Shown: positions 45,775 to 53,996 of the stretch, piece by piece
Layout: the number at the start of each line of letters is the position of its first letter
How positions within the stretch are numbered: position 1 is the first letter of the stretch
Source of the DNA: Myceligenerans pegani
GTDB lineage: Bacteria > Actinomycetota > Actinomycetes > Actinomycetales > Cellulomonadaceae
Direction of reading: 5' to 3'
Assembly: GCF_014892515.1 (NCBI RefSeq)
Contig: NZ_JADBGR010000088.1
Coordinates: 1 to 64,000 of the forward strand
DNA: 64,000 nucleotides
Program-made: the position numbers and the translations under genes
Notes under the pieces: generated by a model
What the model saw: the letters and a program-made list of their open reading frames with translations, nothing else
Database searches by the model: none
Told to the model about the DNA's origin: nothing

Positions 45775-45863
45775 GCTCGATCCTTCTGCTCGTCCCGCCT
45801 CACCCGCGGACCAGCCCGCCGGGACGTCGTGGACTCTCCCACGCTCCCGGGAGACCAGCAACC

Positions 45864-45877
45864 TGTTTTCGCCACCG
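45864..45877 (+). repeat. 14-bp direct repeat, copy 1 (left of the toxin-antitoxin pair)
   Basis: TGTTTTCGCCACCG occurs here and again at 46696-46709, the two copies flanking the toxin-antitoxin genes. The TTTT run is unusual for this DNA. It may mark the ends of an inserted segment. Confidence 0.5.
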
Positions 45878-45896
45878 TCGCGAACGACCACGCCTG

Positions 45897-46217
45897 TCAG
45901 CCGACCTTGAGTTGCTCGTCGCCGAAGTCGGCCACGAGGTAGAGCGTCCCGCCCAGCGCGTCCACGTACCGGCCGAGGACCTCCTGGGTCGAGACGTCAC
46001 CCGCCTCGATCTGCGAGACCCGTGCGACGGAAACACCCATGGCCTCGGCCACCTGCTTCTGCGTGAGACCGCGACGCTTCCGCATCTCGGCGAGCCTCCA
46101 GCCGCGGGCCTCGTCGAGCATGCGTCGCACTCCCTCGGCGAAGGCTTCCTCGCCCCCCGCGTGCTCGATCGCGCGCTCCCGGTGGGGACTGTCCTGCCAC
46201 CGCTTGAGCTCAGTCAT
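45897..46217 (-). CDS. XRE family antitoxin (HigA-like)
   Basis: A 106-aa protein. The helix-turn-helix domain at about 40-75 reads AEMRKRRGLTQKQVAEAMGV and SVARVSQIEAGD. The N-terminal helix region (KRWQDSPHRERAIEHAGGEE) would mask the toxin. It is the second gene of the pair, overlapping the toxin stop by eight bases, the reversed order typical of HigBA modules. It should neutralise the toxin and repress the operon through the TTAAG dyad upstream. C-terminal half TLYLVADFGDEQLKVG is a beta extension common in these antitoxins. Confidence 0.85.
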   Translation of the reverse strand: MTELKRWQDSPHRERAIEHAGGEEAFAEGVRRMLDEARGWRLAEMRKRRGLTQKQVAEAMGVSVARVSQIEAGDVSTQEVLGRYVDALGGTLYLVADFGDEQLKVG

Positions 46218-46587
46218 CTGACATCTCCTTCCGTCGGTTCATGAGGTGCTCCTCGAAGAGCGCCTCTGCCCGTGGAATCGCCTTCTCGTACCATCGACTC
46301 CACTGCCCCGCCTTGTCGCCCGCGACCAGCAGGATCGCCGATCGCCATGGATCGAAGCAGAACAGGATCCGCACCTCGCTCCTACCGCTCGAAGGTGGCC
46401 GGAGCTCCTTCATGTTCGCCAGGACCGACCCGCCGATGCGATCGACCAACGGGCGACCCAGCATGGGACCTCTCTCCCCAAGCACTTCGATGGCCTGGCC
46501 CACCAGTTGAAGGGTTCGCCCGTCGCTCTCGTAGAGTTCGTCGAGAAGTTCCTCCACTTCGGCCGTGTACCGAACCTCCCACGCCAT
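46210..46587 (-). CDS. Toxin of the HigB/RelE superfamily (phage Gp49-like)
   Basis: A 125-aa protein starting MAWEVRYTAEVEELLDELYE after GGAGG. The Gp49-like order is visible: VRYTAEVEELLDEL, LGRPLVDRIGGSVLANMKEL, SSGRSEVRILFCFDPWRSAI and LLVAGDKAGQWSRWYEKAIP. The Arg of RILFCFDP and Lys of GDKAG are typical active-site positions of mRNA-cleaving RelE-type toxins. It is first in the operon with the XRE antitoxin second. The module has lower GC and is flanked by a 14-bp direct repeat. Confidence 0.85.
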   Translation of the reverse strand: MAWEVRYTAEVEELLDELYESDGRTLQLVGQAIEVLGERGPMLGRPLVDRIGGSVLANMKELRPPSSGRSEVRILFCFDPWRSAILLVAGDKAGQWSRWYEKAIPRAEALFEEHLMNRRKEMSDD

Positions 46588-46605
46588 GACGCCTCCAGGG
46601 ATGAC

Positions 46606-46621
46606 TTAAGAATATCCTTAA
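46606..46621 (-). promoter_or_regulatory. Operator/promoter of the toxin-antitoxin operon
   Basis: TTAAGAATATCCTTAA is a 16-bp near-palindrome (7 of 8 pairs). Read on the minus strand it contains TATTCT, a good -10 box, followed by the GGAGG ribosome site and the toxin ATG. Antitoxin binding here would block the promoter, the normal autoregulation of HigBA. Confidence 0.6.
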
Positions 46622-46695
46622 TGTGACGGCACGGCAAGCGTCCCGGCGAGTTCGCAGGTCGCCAACTCGCGAGAGCGAGCATTGCCCATCAAGGA

Positions 46696-46709
46696 TGTTT
46701 TCGCCACCG
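46696..46709 (+). repeat. 14-bp direct repeat, copy 2 (right of the toxin-antitoxin pair)
   Basis: TGTTTTCGCCACCG, identical to 45864-45877. Together the copies frame 818 bp that hold the toxin-antitoxin operon and its operator. Confidence 0.5.
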
Positions 46710-46720
46710 CTAGTGGCTTA

Positions 46721-46738
46721 TGTTGCGTATACGCAACA
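46721..46738. promoter_or_regulatory. Orphan perfect 18-bp palindrome
   Basis: TGTTGCGTATACGCAACA is perfectly symmetric. It sits 40 bp from the end of the APH-family gene (which runs toward it) and 133 bp upstream of the toxin start, so it is not in the promoter of any annotated gene other than possibly a far-upstream site for the toxin operon. It looks like a strong operator or partition-type site left without its gene. Confidence 0.6.
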
Positions 46739-46778
46739 GATGTACAGAGTACTGGCGGGTGATGTCCGGGCTGGAGTG

Positions 46779-47762
46779 CTACGGGGCGGCGAGAGCCTCC
46801 AGGTCTGCGAGGGCCGTGTCGAGGTGCCGCGTGATGTGGGTCAGGGCCGCCTCGCGTTGCGGGCCGGCGTAGCCACGGGGTGCGCCCTCGGTGAGCATGA
46901 TGAGGTAGAGGTAGGCACGGTACATCGCCAGGCGACGGCGGGCGTCGTCGTCGAACGTGATGCCGCCGTAGCCGGACAGGAACTCGTCGTCGTCCTCGAT
47001 GCTGCCGAACAGGGCGAGCGACACCATCTCGGCGAGCGGGTCGCCCCAGAGGGCGCGCTCGCCGTCGACGATGCCGGTGATGCGCCCCTCATGGAGCAGG
47101 ACGTTGCCGGGCCACAGGTCGAAGTGGACCAGGACCGGCGTCGTCACCTCGTCGAGCGCGCCGGCGTTCGCGTCGAACAGCGCGCGGATCCGTGACACGG
47201 GGACGGGGAGCGGGGTGTCCCAGCGTCCGGCGTCGTCGAGCAGGACGCCGAGCATTCCCTGGAAGGCGGCACGCCACGAGCCCGACAGGCCCAGCTGCGG
47301 GTAGCCGAACGCGTCGCCGCTGATCCGGTGGAGCCGCGCCGTGAGCTCGCCGAGCTCGCGGCGCAGCTTTCGCCGCTCACCGTCGGAGAGCTCGCCCTCC
47401 TGCTCGTGCCAGTTCCGTCCGGGCAGCTCGGTCATCAGCAGCCAGTCGCTGTCGGCGGCGTCCCGGGAGAAGTCGACCCGCACCACGCGGGGTACCGGGA
47501 GCGCGCCCGAGGCCGTGTCGTAGAACATCGCCTCGGTCCGCATCAGGTCGCGCTCATGGCTCAGTCCCGGGGCGGTGGGGTCCGGCGCGACCTTCAGCAC
47601 CAAGCCGGTCCCGTCGTCCAGACGGATGCGGTACGCCGTGTTGTAGGTGGCCGCTCCGAGTTCCTCGAACGCGGCCATGCTCCGCGGATCGATCCCGGCC
47701 GCCGCGAGGACGCGCGCCATCGCGGCGTCGTCCAGCGTCCTCCTGTTGACGTTGCTGCTCAT
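46779..47762 (-). CDS. APH family phosphotransferase (aminoglycoside/choline kinase-like)
   Basis: A 327-aa kinase-fold protein. N-lobe LVLKVAPDPTAPG gives the ATP Lys, SDWLLMTELPGRNWHE is the hinge, VLVHFDLWPGNVLL is the catalytic loop (Asp and Asn kept, His-Phe-Asp in place of His-Gly-Asp), and ITGIVDGERALWGDPLAEM supplies the second metal Asp. The site is complete, unlike the homologue at 6.8 kb. Substrate may be an aminoglycoside, macrolide, choline or another metabolite; none can be chosen. The FAD monooxygenase ends 103 bp upstream on the same strand, so the two may form an operon. Confidence 0.85.
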   Translation of the reverse strand: MSSNVNRRTLDDAAMARVLAAAGIDPRSMAAFEELGAATYNTAYRIRLDDGTGLVLKVAPDPTAPGLSHERDLMRTEAMFYDTASGALPVPRVVRVDFSRDAADSDWLLMTELPGRNWHEQEGELSDGERRKLRRELGELTARLHRISGDAFGYPQLGLSGSWRAAFQGMLGVLLDDAGRWDTPLPVPVSRIRALFDANAGALDEVTTPVLVHFDLWPGNVLLHEGRITGIVDGERALWGDPLAEMVSLALFGSIEDDDEFLSGYGGITFDDDARRRLAMYRAYLYLIMLTEGAPRGYAGPQREAALTHITRHLDTALADLEALAAP

Positions 47763-47864
47763 CGCTCTCCCGTGGGTGGCGTCGGCGCCGCCGGACAGTT
47801 CGTCCGCGGGGGTCTCCGCGGTCTGCGGGTCGTCACCGTAGCGGAATCCGCGTCCTCGCCGGTG

Positions 47865-49337
47865 TCACGCCGCCCAGGCGATGTAGCCGTCCGGGCGGAC
47901 CAGGACGGTGGTCGCCTCGCCGTCCGCACGGCGGACCTCGACCGCGCCCGCCGCCCACTTCGCGTACTGGCTGCCCGCCGGCGGGTCGATCGGGGCGGTG
48001 TCCGCGCCCGCCGCGGCGTCGTCGGCTCCGCGCACGATGACGAAACCGCCCGACCGCAGCGCCTCGTAGAGGCGAGTCGTCCCGCCGGACTCCTCCCGGA
48101 CGAGCGGGAGATCCGGGGCACGGCGGCCGACCAGGCGATGCGCGCCGCGCGGACGCCCGTACCTGATCCCGACGCCGGAGATCATGCCCATCGCGCGCAG
48201 CCGGGCCGGCGGGAGGTTCCCGATGACGCCCACGATCAGCCCTCCGAGCAGGCGCGCGACGACACCCTTGCCGCGTGCCGCCCGGACGAGCGCGCCGCTC
48301 GCCCGCAGCACCATCGTGCCCACCGGATGCCGCTCGGACTCGTAGGAGTCGAGAAGCGCCTCGGCGGCCTCGCCGGTCACCTGCCCCGACACGACCTGGG
48401 CCAGCTTCCACGAGAGGTTCGCCGCGTCCTGCAGGCCCGTGTTCATGCCCTGGCCGCCGGCGGGCGAGTGCACGTGGGCGGCGTCGCCGGCGACGAAGAC
48501 GCGGCCCACCCGGTAGTGCGGCGCCTGCCGCTCGTCCGAGTGGAAGCGGGAGGTCCAGCGCGCGTCGATCATGCCGAAGTCGGTGGCGAACGCCGCGCGC
48601 ATCGTCTCGCGCACCTCGTCCAGGTCGAGCGGCGTGTCCTCGGGCACGTCGCGGCCGTACCGCCAGCCGATGACGCGGTGGTAGCCGTCGCCGAACGGGG
48701 CGAGGAAGCAGAAGGACTCGTCGCGCACGGCGACCGTGAGCACGTCCGACGGCGGCTCCGCGAGCCGCACGTCCGCCAGGACCATGGACCTGATCACGGC
48801 CTGTCCGGGAAACGGCAGCCCGACGAGGCCGCGGACGGCGGAATGATGGCCGTCGCATCCCGCGACGTAGTCGGCCCGCACGGTGCGGGCGCCGTCCGGC
48901 CCGGTCACCCGCAGCCTGACGCCGTCGTCGTCCTGGTCGAGGCTCTCCAACTCGGTGTCGTAGGCGAACATGACGCCCTCGGCCCCGGCCCGCTCCAGGA
49001 GAACCCGCTCCACCTCGTACTGCGGGACGGCCACGACCTGCGGGAACCGGCTGGGCAGGACGCTCAGGTCGAGCGAGAACCGGTTCAGCAGGCGCAGGTC
49101 CTGGATCACCTGGCCCCGGGCGACGATCGGGTCGGCGAGCTCGCGGGCGTCCAGTTGCTCCAGGGCGCGCGCGTGTACGGCGAACGCCCGCGACAGGTTG
49201 CTGATCCGCCGGGGCCGCCGTTCCACCAGCGTGGTGCGCACTCCGGCGGCGGCGAGGTCCCCGGCGAGCAGGAGCCCGGTCGGCCCCGCTCCGACGACGA
49301 CAATGTGAGCGTCAACACCAGCCATGAGGGACATCAT
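47865..49337 (-). CDS. Class A FAD-dependent aromatic monooxygenase
   Basis: A 490-aa NAD(P)H-dependent hydroxylase of the PheA/TfdB and rifampicin-monooxygenase superfamily. The FAD dinucleotide motif is HIVVVGAGPTGLLLAGDL, the DG motif is VAGCDGHHSAVRGLVG, and the GD motif is VFVAGDAAHVHSPAGGQGMN. The C-terminal 80 residues form the thioredoxin-like tail of this family (YIAWAA end). TATAAC on the minus strand lies five bases before the first of two ATGs, so a leaderless mRNA is likely. It precedes an APH-family gene. It may hydroxylate an aromatic drug or catabolite; not known which. Confidence 0.88.
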   Translation of the reverse strand: MMSLMAGVDAHIVVVGAGPTGLLLAGDLAAAGVRTTLVERRPRRISNLSRAFAVHARALEQLDARELADPIVARGQVIQDLRLLNRFSLDLSVLPSRFPQVVAVPQYEVERVLLERAGAEGVMFAYDTELESLDQDDDGVRLRVTGPDGARTVRADYVAGCDGHHSAVRGLVGLPFPGQAVIRSMVLADVRLAEPPSDVLTVAVRDESFCFLAPFGDGYHRVIGWRYGRDVPEDTPLDLDEVRETMRAAFATDFGMIDARWTSRFHSDERQAPHYRVGRVFVAGDAAHVHSPAGGQGMNTGLQDAANLSWKLAQVVSGQVTGEAAEALLDSYESERHPVGTMVLRASGALVRAARGKGVVARLLGGLIVGVIGNLPPARLRAMGMISGVGIRYGRPRGAHRLVGRRAPDLPLVREESGGTTRLYEALRSGGFVIVRGADDAAAGADTAPIDPPAGSQYAKWAAGAVEVRRADGEATTVLVRPDGYIAWAA

Positions 49338-49457
49338 GCCTGGTTATAGGCCTGGCCGAAAGAGGACGCCGGGACCGCGCGCCGCCGTGAAACTCCCCGG
49401 CGGCGCGTCGCCGGGACCGCTCGCCGACGGCCGGCCGTGGTCCGCCCCGCGACCGGC

Positions 49458-49985
49458 TCAGTACGACGAGAAGTCGGACCCGGTCGAGTCGAAGCCTCCG
49501 CTGACCCCGATGGCGATGACGATCACGTAGAAGACGACGACGAGGATGCTGAGCGCCGTACCGATCCAGCCGGTGACGATGCCCGCGAGCGCCATGCCGT
49601 CGTTGTCCGCCTCGCCGTTGCGGACGGCCTGGCGCGCCTTGTTGCCGACGATGATCGCCGGGATGCCGGCGAGGAACCCGCACATCACGATGCTGACGAT
49701 GCCGAGGACGAGCGCCCACACGCCCAGGTCGTTCTTGGGGAACGGCTGGCCGCCGTACTGCGCGGGGTAGGCGGGTGCCGCCGGGTACGGCGTGGCGCCG
49801 GGCTGCTGCTGGTAGGGCGACTGCTGGTACGGCGACGCCGGCTGCGGGATCTGTCCCGGCTGCTCGTACGGCGACGCGGGCTGCTGCGGAGCCCGCCCGG
49901 GCTCGTAGGGCGAGGCCGGCTGCTGCCCGCTCCCCGACGGGTCGTACGGCGACGGCGACGAGCCGTCGGGGGTGTTCGTCGACAT
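49458..49985 (-). CDS. DUF4190 membrane protein, paralog 1
   Basis: A 175-aa protein. The first 80 residues are Pro/Gln/Tyr/Ser-rich and disordered with repeated PASPYxQ units (QPASPYEPG, QPASPYEQPG, QPASPYQQS). KNDLGVWALVLGIVSIVMCG and GIPAIIVGNKARQAVRNGEA follow, then a second helix pair, the DUF4190 domain. It ends in a short Gly/Ser tail. GAGGA precedes the ATG. It is the last of three head-to-tail paralogs on the minus strand. These are small envelope proteins of unknown role; Pro-rich tails may bind partners at the division site or ribosome-stalling control, but that is speculation. Confidence 0.85.
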   Translation of the reverse strand: MSTNTPDGSSPSPYDPSGSGQQPASPYEPGRAPQQPASPYEQPGQIPQPASPYQQSPYQQQPGATPYPAAPAYPAQYGGQPFPKNDLGVWALVLGIVSIVMCGFLAGIPAIIVGNKARQAVRNGEADNDGMALAGIVTGWIGTALSILVVVFYVIVIAIGVSGGFDSTGSDFSSY

Positions 49986-50130
49986 GGTGGCGATGTCCTC
50001 TTTCAGAATCAGATGTATCCGTTTGAAGCAGTCTGAACCCTACCGAACCGGGCCCGGCTCGGTCGAAGATTCCCGCCCCGGAGTGCGCATCCTGGAGGAC
50101 GGCGTGCGCGATGCTGCCGGGCGGCGCCCG

Positions 50131-50688
50131 TCAGTAGTCGGAATCGATGGTGGGCCACGCGGACGGATCGTTGAGGAAGTCCTGGAAGGCCGGGTCGTTC
50201 ACGGCCGCGTTGAAGGCCACCACGAAGATGACGATCGCGATCGCCGAGAGGACGAGCGACGCCCAGCCGAGGATGATGCCGGCGAGGCCCAGCCCACCGT
50301 TGTCGGCCTGGCCCTCGCGCGTGGCGCGCCGGGACATGTGACCGGTGACGATCGCGGCGATGCTCGCGATGACCGGGCAGAGGAAGAAGCTCAGGATGCC
50401 CAGCACGAGCGACCACACGCCCAGGCTGTTCTTCGGGTACTGCTGCTGGTACGGCGTTCCCGGCTCCGCGGTCGGGTACGCGGACGGCGGAACTCCTCCC
50501 GCGGCGTACGGCGACGGCGGCGGCGCCTGCCCCGGCTGCGGCGTGCCCGGCGGCGTCGGGCCGCCGGGCTGCCCGGCTCCGGGCCGTTCCGGTGGCTGCC
50601 CGCCGGACTGCCCGGGCGTCCGGCCCGGCTCGTTCCCGCTCGGCGGTGGGTCGTACGGGTTCTGTGCTCCCGGCTCGTTGGTCGACAT
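50131..50688 (-). CDS. DUF4190 membrane protein, paralog 2
   Basis: A 185-aa protein with a Pro/Gly-rich N-terminus (about 95 residues, PERPGAGQPGGPTPPGTPQP), the same KNSLGVWSLVLGILSFFLCP first helix, HMSRRATREGQADNGGLGLA loop and second helix pair as paralog 1, and a C-terminus ending DPSAWPTIDSDY. The tail is acidic and longer than in the neighbours. It lies between the other two copies with gaps of about 145 and 230 bp, enough for its own promoter. No catalytic residues visible. Confidence 0.85.
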   Translation of the reverse strand: MSTNEPGAQNPYDPPPSGNEPGRTPGQSGGQPPERPGAGQPGGPTPPGTPQPGQAPPPSPYAAGGVPPSAYPTAEPGTPYQQQYPKNSLGVWSLVLGILSFFLCPVIASIAAIVTGHMSRRATREGQADNGGLGLAGIILGWASLVLSAIAIVIFVVAFNAAVNDPAFQDFLNDPSAWPTIDSDY

Positions 50689-50917
50689 GCTCAGGCACCT
50701 CTCGCTCGCGGTGTTCCGGCACGTCCGACCCTAGTCACGAGCGCGGCACTCCGCCCGGCGGACCGTCCGGCGTTTCCCTGTGCGCGCCCGAACGTGCGCG
50801 GCGCACGGCCCGGTCGCGGGCGTCGCCGGACCTGGCGCGAGGCTCCGGCGGGGCGTCACACGGCGCGGCGGTCCGCTCCGGGCGACCCGGTGACCTGCGA
50901 CGGGCCCAGGCGCGTGA

Positions 50918-51379
50918 TCAGCTGCCGCTCACCACCCCCGCGCCGACGAACAGGACCGCGAACACCACCCACGCGAGCCACATGAGCAGGAACACGCCCA
51001 CCAGGCCGACGTTGAGCCAGCCCAGGACGAGTCCGGCGGTCGCCGAGCCCGAGTTGTTCGCCAGCCCCTCCCGGATGGCTTTCCTGCTCGCGATGCCCGT
51101 GACGATCGCGACGACGCCGAGGACGAGCGGGCACACGACCCAGCTGAGGATCCCGCACACGAGGGAGATGGTCCCGAGGTCGTTCTTCGGCGGGGCGGGA
51201 GCGTACGGGCCGTACGGCGCTCCGGCGTAGGGCACAGCGGCCTGGCCCGGCGCGGGGCCCGGCGGTGCGGAAGGCGGGTACGGGTACTGCCCCGGCGGCT
51301 GGGTGGGCCCCGGCGGCTGCTCTGGCCCGCCGCCCTGCGGCTCGTACGGAGGCGGGCCGCCGGGGTAGTTGGTCGACAT
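50918..51379 (-). CDS. DUF4190 membrane protein, paralog 3
   Basis: A 153-aa protein. Its disordered N-terminus (about 60 residues) has YPGGPPPYEPQGGGPEQPPG, followed by KNDLGTISLVCGILSWVVCP, GIASRKAIREGLANNSGSAT and a closing helix ending VVSGS with almost no tail. It is the shortest and the most upstream of the three copies. Sequence differs from the others mainly in the tails, so the copies are old rather than a recent tandem duplication. Confidence 0.85.
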   Translation of the reverse strand: MSTNYPGGPPPYEPQGGGPEQPPGPTQPPGQYPYPPSAPPGPAPGQAAVPYAGAPYGPYAPAPPKNDLGTISLVCGILSWVVCPLVLGVVAIVTGIASRKAIREGLANNSGSATAGLVLGWLNVGLVGVFLLMWLAWVVFAVLFVGAGVVSGS

Positions 51380-51449
51380 GGTCAGAGGGGCCTCTCAGCT
51401 CGCAGGCAGACTCGCAGGCAAAGTGGTCCAACCATACCGAAACCGGGCC

Positions 51450-51495
51450 TCCGTGTCCGACGACGCCCCGCACCACGGACGCCGTCGGACACGGA
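51450..51495. repeat. Perfect 13-bp inverted repeat downstream of aspS
   Basis: TCCGTGTCCGACG (51450-51462) and CGTCGGACACGGA (51483-51495) match perfectly with a 20-base loop. A partial direct copy of the right arm, CGTCGGACACG, follows at 51501-51511. The aspS stop is 70 bp away on the minus strand, so the repeat may be its terminator, though the long loop and extra copy are unusual. Confidence 0.65.
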
Positions 51496-51564
51496 CGTCG
51501 TCGTCGGACACGAACGCGGTCACACGGCGGACGCCGTCACGCGGCGGACGCCGGGACCGCGGCG

Positions 51565-53367
51565 TCACTTCGCGACGGCGACCGGCGCGGCCGCGGAGCC
51601 CTCGCGCGGCTCCGGCACGGCGTCCACGCCCGCCTCCTTGCGCTGCTCCGGCGTGATCGGCGCGGGGGCGTCGGTCAGCGGGTCGTAGCCGCCGCCGGAC
51701 TTCGGGAACGCGATGACGTCGCGGATCGACGGGACGCCCGCCAGCAGCCCGGCGATGCGGTCCCAGCCGAACGCGATGCCCCCGTGCGGCGGGGCGCCGA
51801 ACTTGAACGCCTCCAGCAGGAAGCCGAACTTCTCCTGCGCCTCCTCGGGGCCGATGCCCATGACGTCGAACACGCGCTCCTGCACGTCGCGGCGGTGGAT
51901 ACGGATGGAGCCCCCGCCGATCTCGTTGCCGTTGCACACGATGTCGTACGCGTAGGCAAGCGCGCTGCCCGGGTCCTGCTCGAAGCGGTCGAGCCACTCC
52001 GGCTTGGGCGACGTGAACGCGTGGTGCACCGCGGTCCACGCGGAGTGGCCGACGTCGATGTCGTCGTCCTCGCCCGCCGGCTTGAACAGCGGCGCGTCCA
52101 CCACCCACACGAACGACCAGGCGCTCTCGTCGAGCTCCCCGGTCTTCTTCGCGATCTCGAGGCGGGCCGCACCCAGCAGGGCGCGCGAGGCGGCTGTCTT
52201 CCCCGCGGCGAAGAACACGGCGTCACCGGGCTCGGCGCCGGTGACCTTCGCGAGGTGCTCGCGCTCGGTCTCGGACAGGTTCTTCGCGACCGGGCCGCCG
52301 AGCTCGCCCTCGTCGCTGAACGTCACGTAGGCCAGGCCCTTGGCGCCGCGCTGCTTCGCCCATTCCTGCCAGGCGTCGAACTGGCGGCGCGGCTGGCCCG
52401 CCCCGCCCTTCATGACGACGGCGCCCACGTACTCGGCCTGGAAGACCCGGAACGGCGTGGCCCGGAAGTAGTCGGTGAGCTCCGTGATCGGGTTGCCGAA
52501 CCGCAGGTCCGGCTTGTCCGTGCCGTACAGGCGCATGGCCTCGGCGTAGGTGATGCGCTCGATCGGGCGCGGCACCTCGACGTCGATGAGCTTCCAGATC
52601 TCCGCGAGCAGTTCCTCGGTCAGCGCGATGACGTCGTCCTGGTCCACGAAGCTCATCTCGACGTCGAGCTGCGTGAACTCCGGCTGCCGGTCGGCGCGGA
52701 AGTCCTCGTCGCGGTAGCAGCGCGCGATCTGGTAGTACCGCTCCAGGCCGCCGACCATGAGGAGTTGCTTGAACAGCTGCGGGGACTGCGGCAGCGCGTA
52801 CCACGATCCGGGGGCGAGGCGCGCCGGGACCAGGAAGTCGCGGGCGCCCTCCGGCGTCGAGCGCGTCAGGGTCGGCGTCTCGACCTCGATGAAGTCGTGG
52901 GCCTCCAGCACGCGGCGGGCGGCCCGGCTGAGCTGGGAGCGCAGCTTCAGCGCGTGCGCCTGCGCCGGGCGGCGCATGTCGAGGTAGCGGTGCTTGAGGC
53001 GCGCCTCCTCGCCGATCTGCTCCGAGTCCGCGATCGCCGTCGACACCTGGAACGGCAGCGGCACCGACTCGTTGAGCGTGACGACACCACTCGCGATGAC
53101 CTCGATCTCACCGGTGGCGAGGTTCGGGTTCGTGTTGCCCTCGGGACGCTGCGCGACCTCGCCGGTCACCTGCAGTACGTACTCGGAGCGCAGCGGGTGC
53201 GCCACGTCCTCGTCGCGGATGACGACCTGGGCGATGCCGGACGCGTCCCGCAGGTCGATGAAGCCCACTCCCCCGTGATCACGACGGCGATCGACCCAGC
53301 CCGTGAGGGTGACGGTCTGACCGATGTGCTCGGCCCGCAGTGAGCCGGCCGTGTGAGTGCGGAGCAC
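51565..53367 (-). CDS. aspS: Aspartyl-tRNA synthetase (AspRS)
   Basis: A 600-aa class II synthetase that charges tRNA-Asp, possibly also tRNA-Asn. The OB-fold anticodon domain opens [20 protein letters not shown]. Motif 2 is [20 protein letters not shown], preceded by [13 protein letters not shown], and motif 3 is [15 protein letters not shown]. The bacterial GAD insertion (about 290-430) is present, giving the bacterial length. Ends in a short Ala-rich tail. The GTG start has AGGA eight bases before it; the longer frame reaches back into the divergent gene's side. An actinobacterial AspRS of this kind may be non-discriminating, but this cannot be read here. Confidence 0.97.
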   Translation of the reverse strand: MLRTHTAGSLRAEHIGQTVTLTGWVDRRRDHGGVGFIDLRDASGIAQVVIRDEDVAHPLRSEYVLQVTGEVAQRPEGNTNPNLATGEIEVIASGVVTLNESVPLPFQVSTAIADSEQIGEEARLKHRYLDMRRPAQAHALKLRSQLSRAARRVLEAHDFIEVETPTLTRSTPEGARDFLVPARLAPGSWYALPQSPQLFKQLLMVGGLERYYQIARCYRDEDFRADRQPEFTQLDVEMSFVDQDDVIALTEELLAEIWKLIDVEVPRPIERITYAEAMRLYGTDKPDLRFGNPITELTDYFRATPFRVFQAEYVGAVVMKGGAGQPRRQFDAWQEWAKQRGAKGLAYVTFSDEGELGGPVAKNLSETEREHLAKVTGAEPGDAVFFAAGKTAASRALLGAARLEIAKKTGELDESAWSFVWVVDAPLFKPAGEDDDIDVGHSAWTAVHHAFTSPKPEWLDRFEQDPGSALAYAYDIVCNGNEIGGGSIRIHRRDVQERVFDVMGIGPEEAQEKFGFLLEAFKFGAPPHGGIAFGWDRIAGLLAGVPSIRDVIAFPKSGGGYDPLTDAPAPITPEQRKEAGVDAVPEPREGSAAAPVAVAK

Positions 53368-53513
53368 GGAGGAAGTCCTTTCGTACGGAGGGTGTGATGC
53401 CGCCGGGCACGCGAGGAATCGTGTACGACGACGGAGCTGGCGTGCTGACAACACGCGATGGCGAGTCTAGTCGCTACGACCGACACGAAACCTCCCGGGC
53501 GTACGCTGCATCC

Positions 53514-53984
53514 ATGCCTCGCACCATCGCCACGAACACCAAGGTCAGCCGTGACGAGCTCCTCGAGGTGCTGCGCGCCCGGCACAACGGCGTCCTCGTC
53601 ACCACTCGCGCCGACGGCCGGCCCCAGCTGTCGCCCGTGACGTTCGGGGTCGACGGCGAGGGACGCGTCGTCGTCTCCACCTACCCCGACCGGGCCAAGG
53701 CGGCGAACCTGCGCCGCCGGCCCGAGGCCTCCTTCCTCGCCCTCGGCGACGACTTCGGCGACGCCTGGGTGCAGGTGGACGGCACGGCCGAGGTCCTCGA
53801 CATCCCCGAGTCGGTGGAGCCGCTCGTCGAGTACTTCCGCGTCGCGGCCGGGAAGGAGCACCCCGACTGGGACGAGTACCGCGACGCCATGGTGAAGCAG
53901 GGCAAGTCCCTCGTCCGCATCACCATCGACCGCTGGGGCCCGGTCGCCACCGGAGGCTTCCCGGCCCGCCTCGCCCAGGACTGA
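53514..53984 (+). CDS. PPOX-class F420-dependent or flavin-dependent oxidoreductase
   Basis: A 156-aa split beta-barrel protein. RDELLEVLRARHNGVLVTTR and DGRPQLSPVTFGVDGEGRVV are typical of pyridoxamine-5'-phosphate oxidase-like proteins that bind F420 or FMN, and VVVSTYPDRAKAANLRRRPE carries the phosphate-binding Arg/Lys positions. The C-terminus RITIDRWGPVATGG closes the barrel. ATG at 53514 lies exactly six bases after TACGCT (53502-53507), so leaderless; the longer frame overlaps aspS control DNA. F420 is more likely than FMN by family, not proven. It may share a transcript with the DUF2332 gene 12 bp after it. Confidence 0.85.
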   Translation: MPRTIATNTKVSRDELLEVLRARHNGVLVTTRADGRPQLSPVTFGVDGEGRVVVSTYPDRAKAANLRRRPEASFLALGDDFGDAWVQVDGTAEVLDIPESVEPLVEYFRVAAGKEHPDWDEYRDAMVKQGKSLVRITIDRWGPVATGGFPARLAQD

Positions 53985-53996
53985 CGGGAGACCGCA

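Noticed and set aside
49458-51379. Recent tandem duplication of DUF4190 genes
   Set aside because: The copies differ strongly in tails and moderately in core, so the duplication is old.
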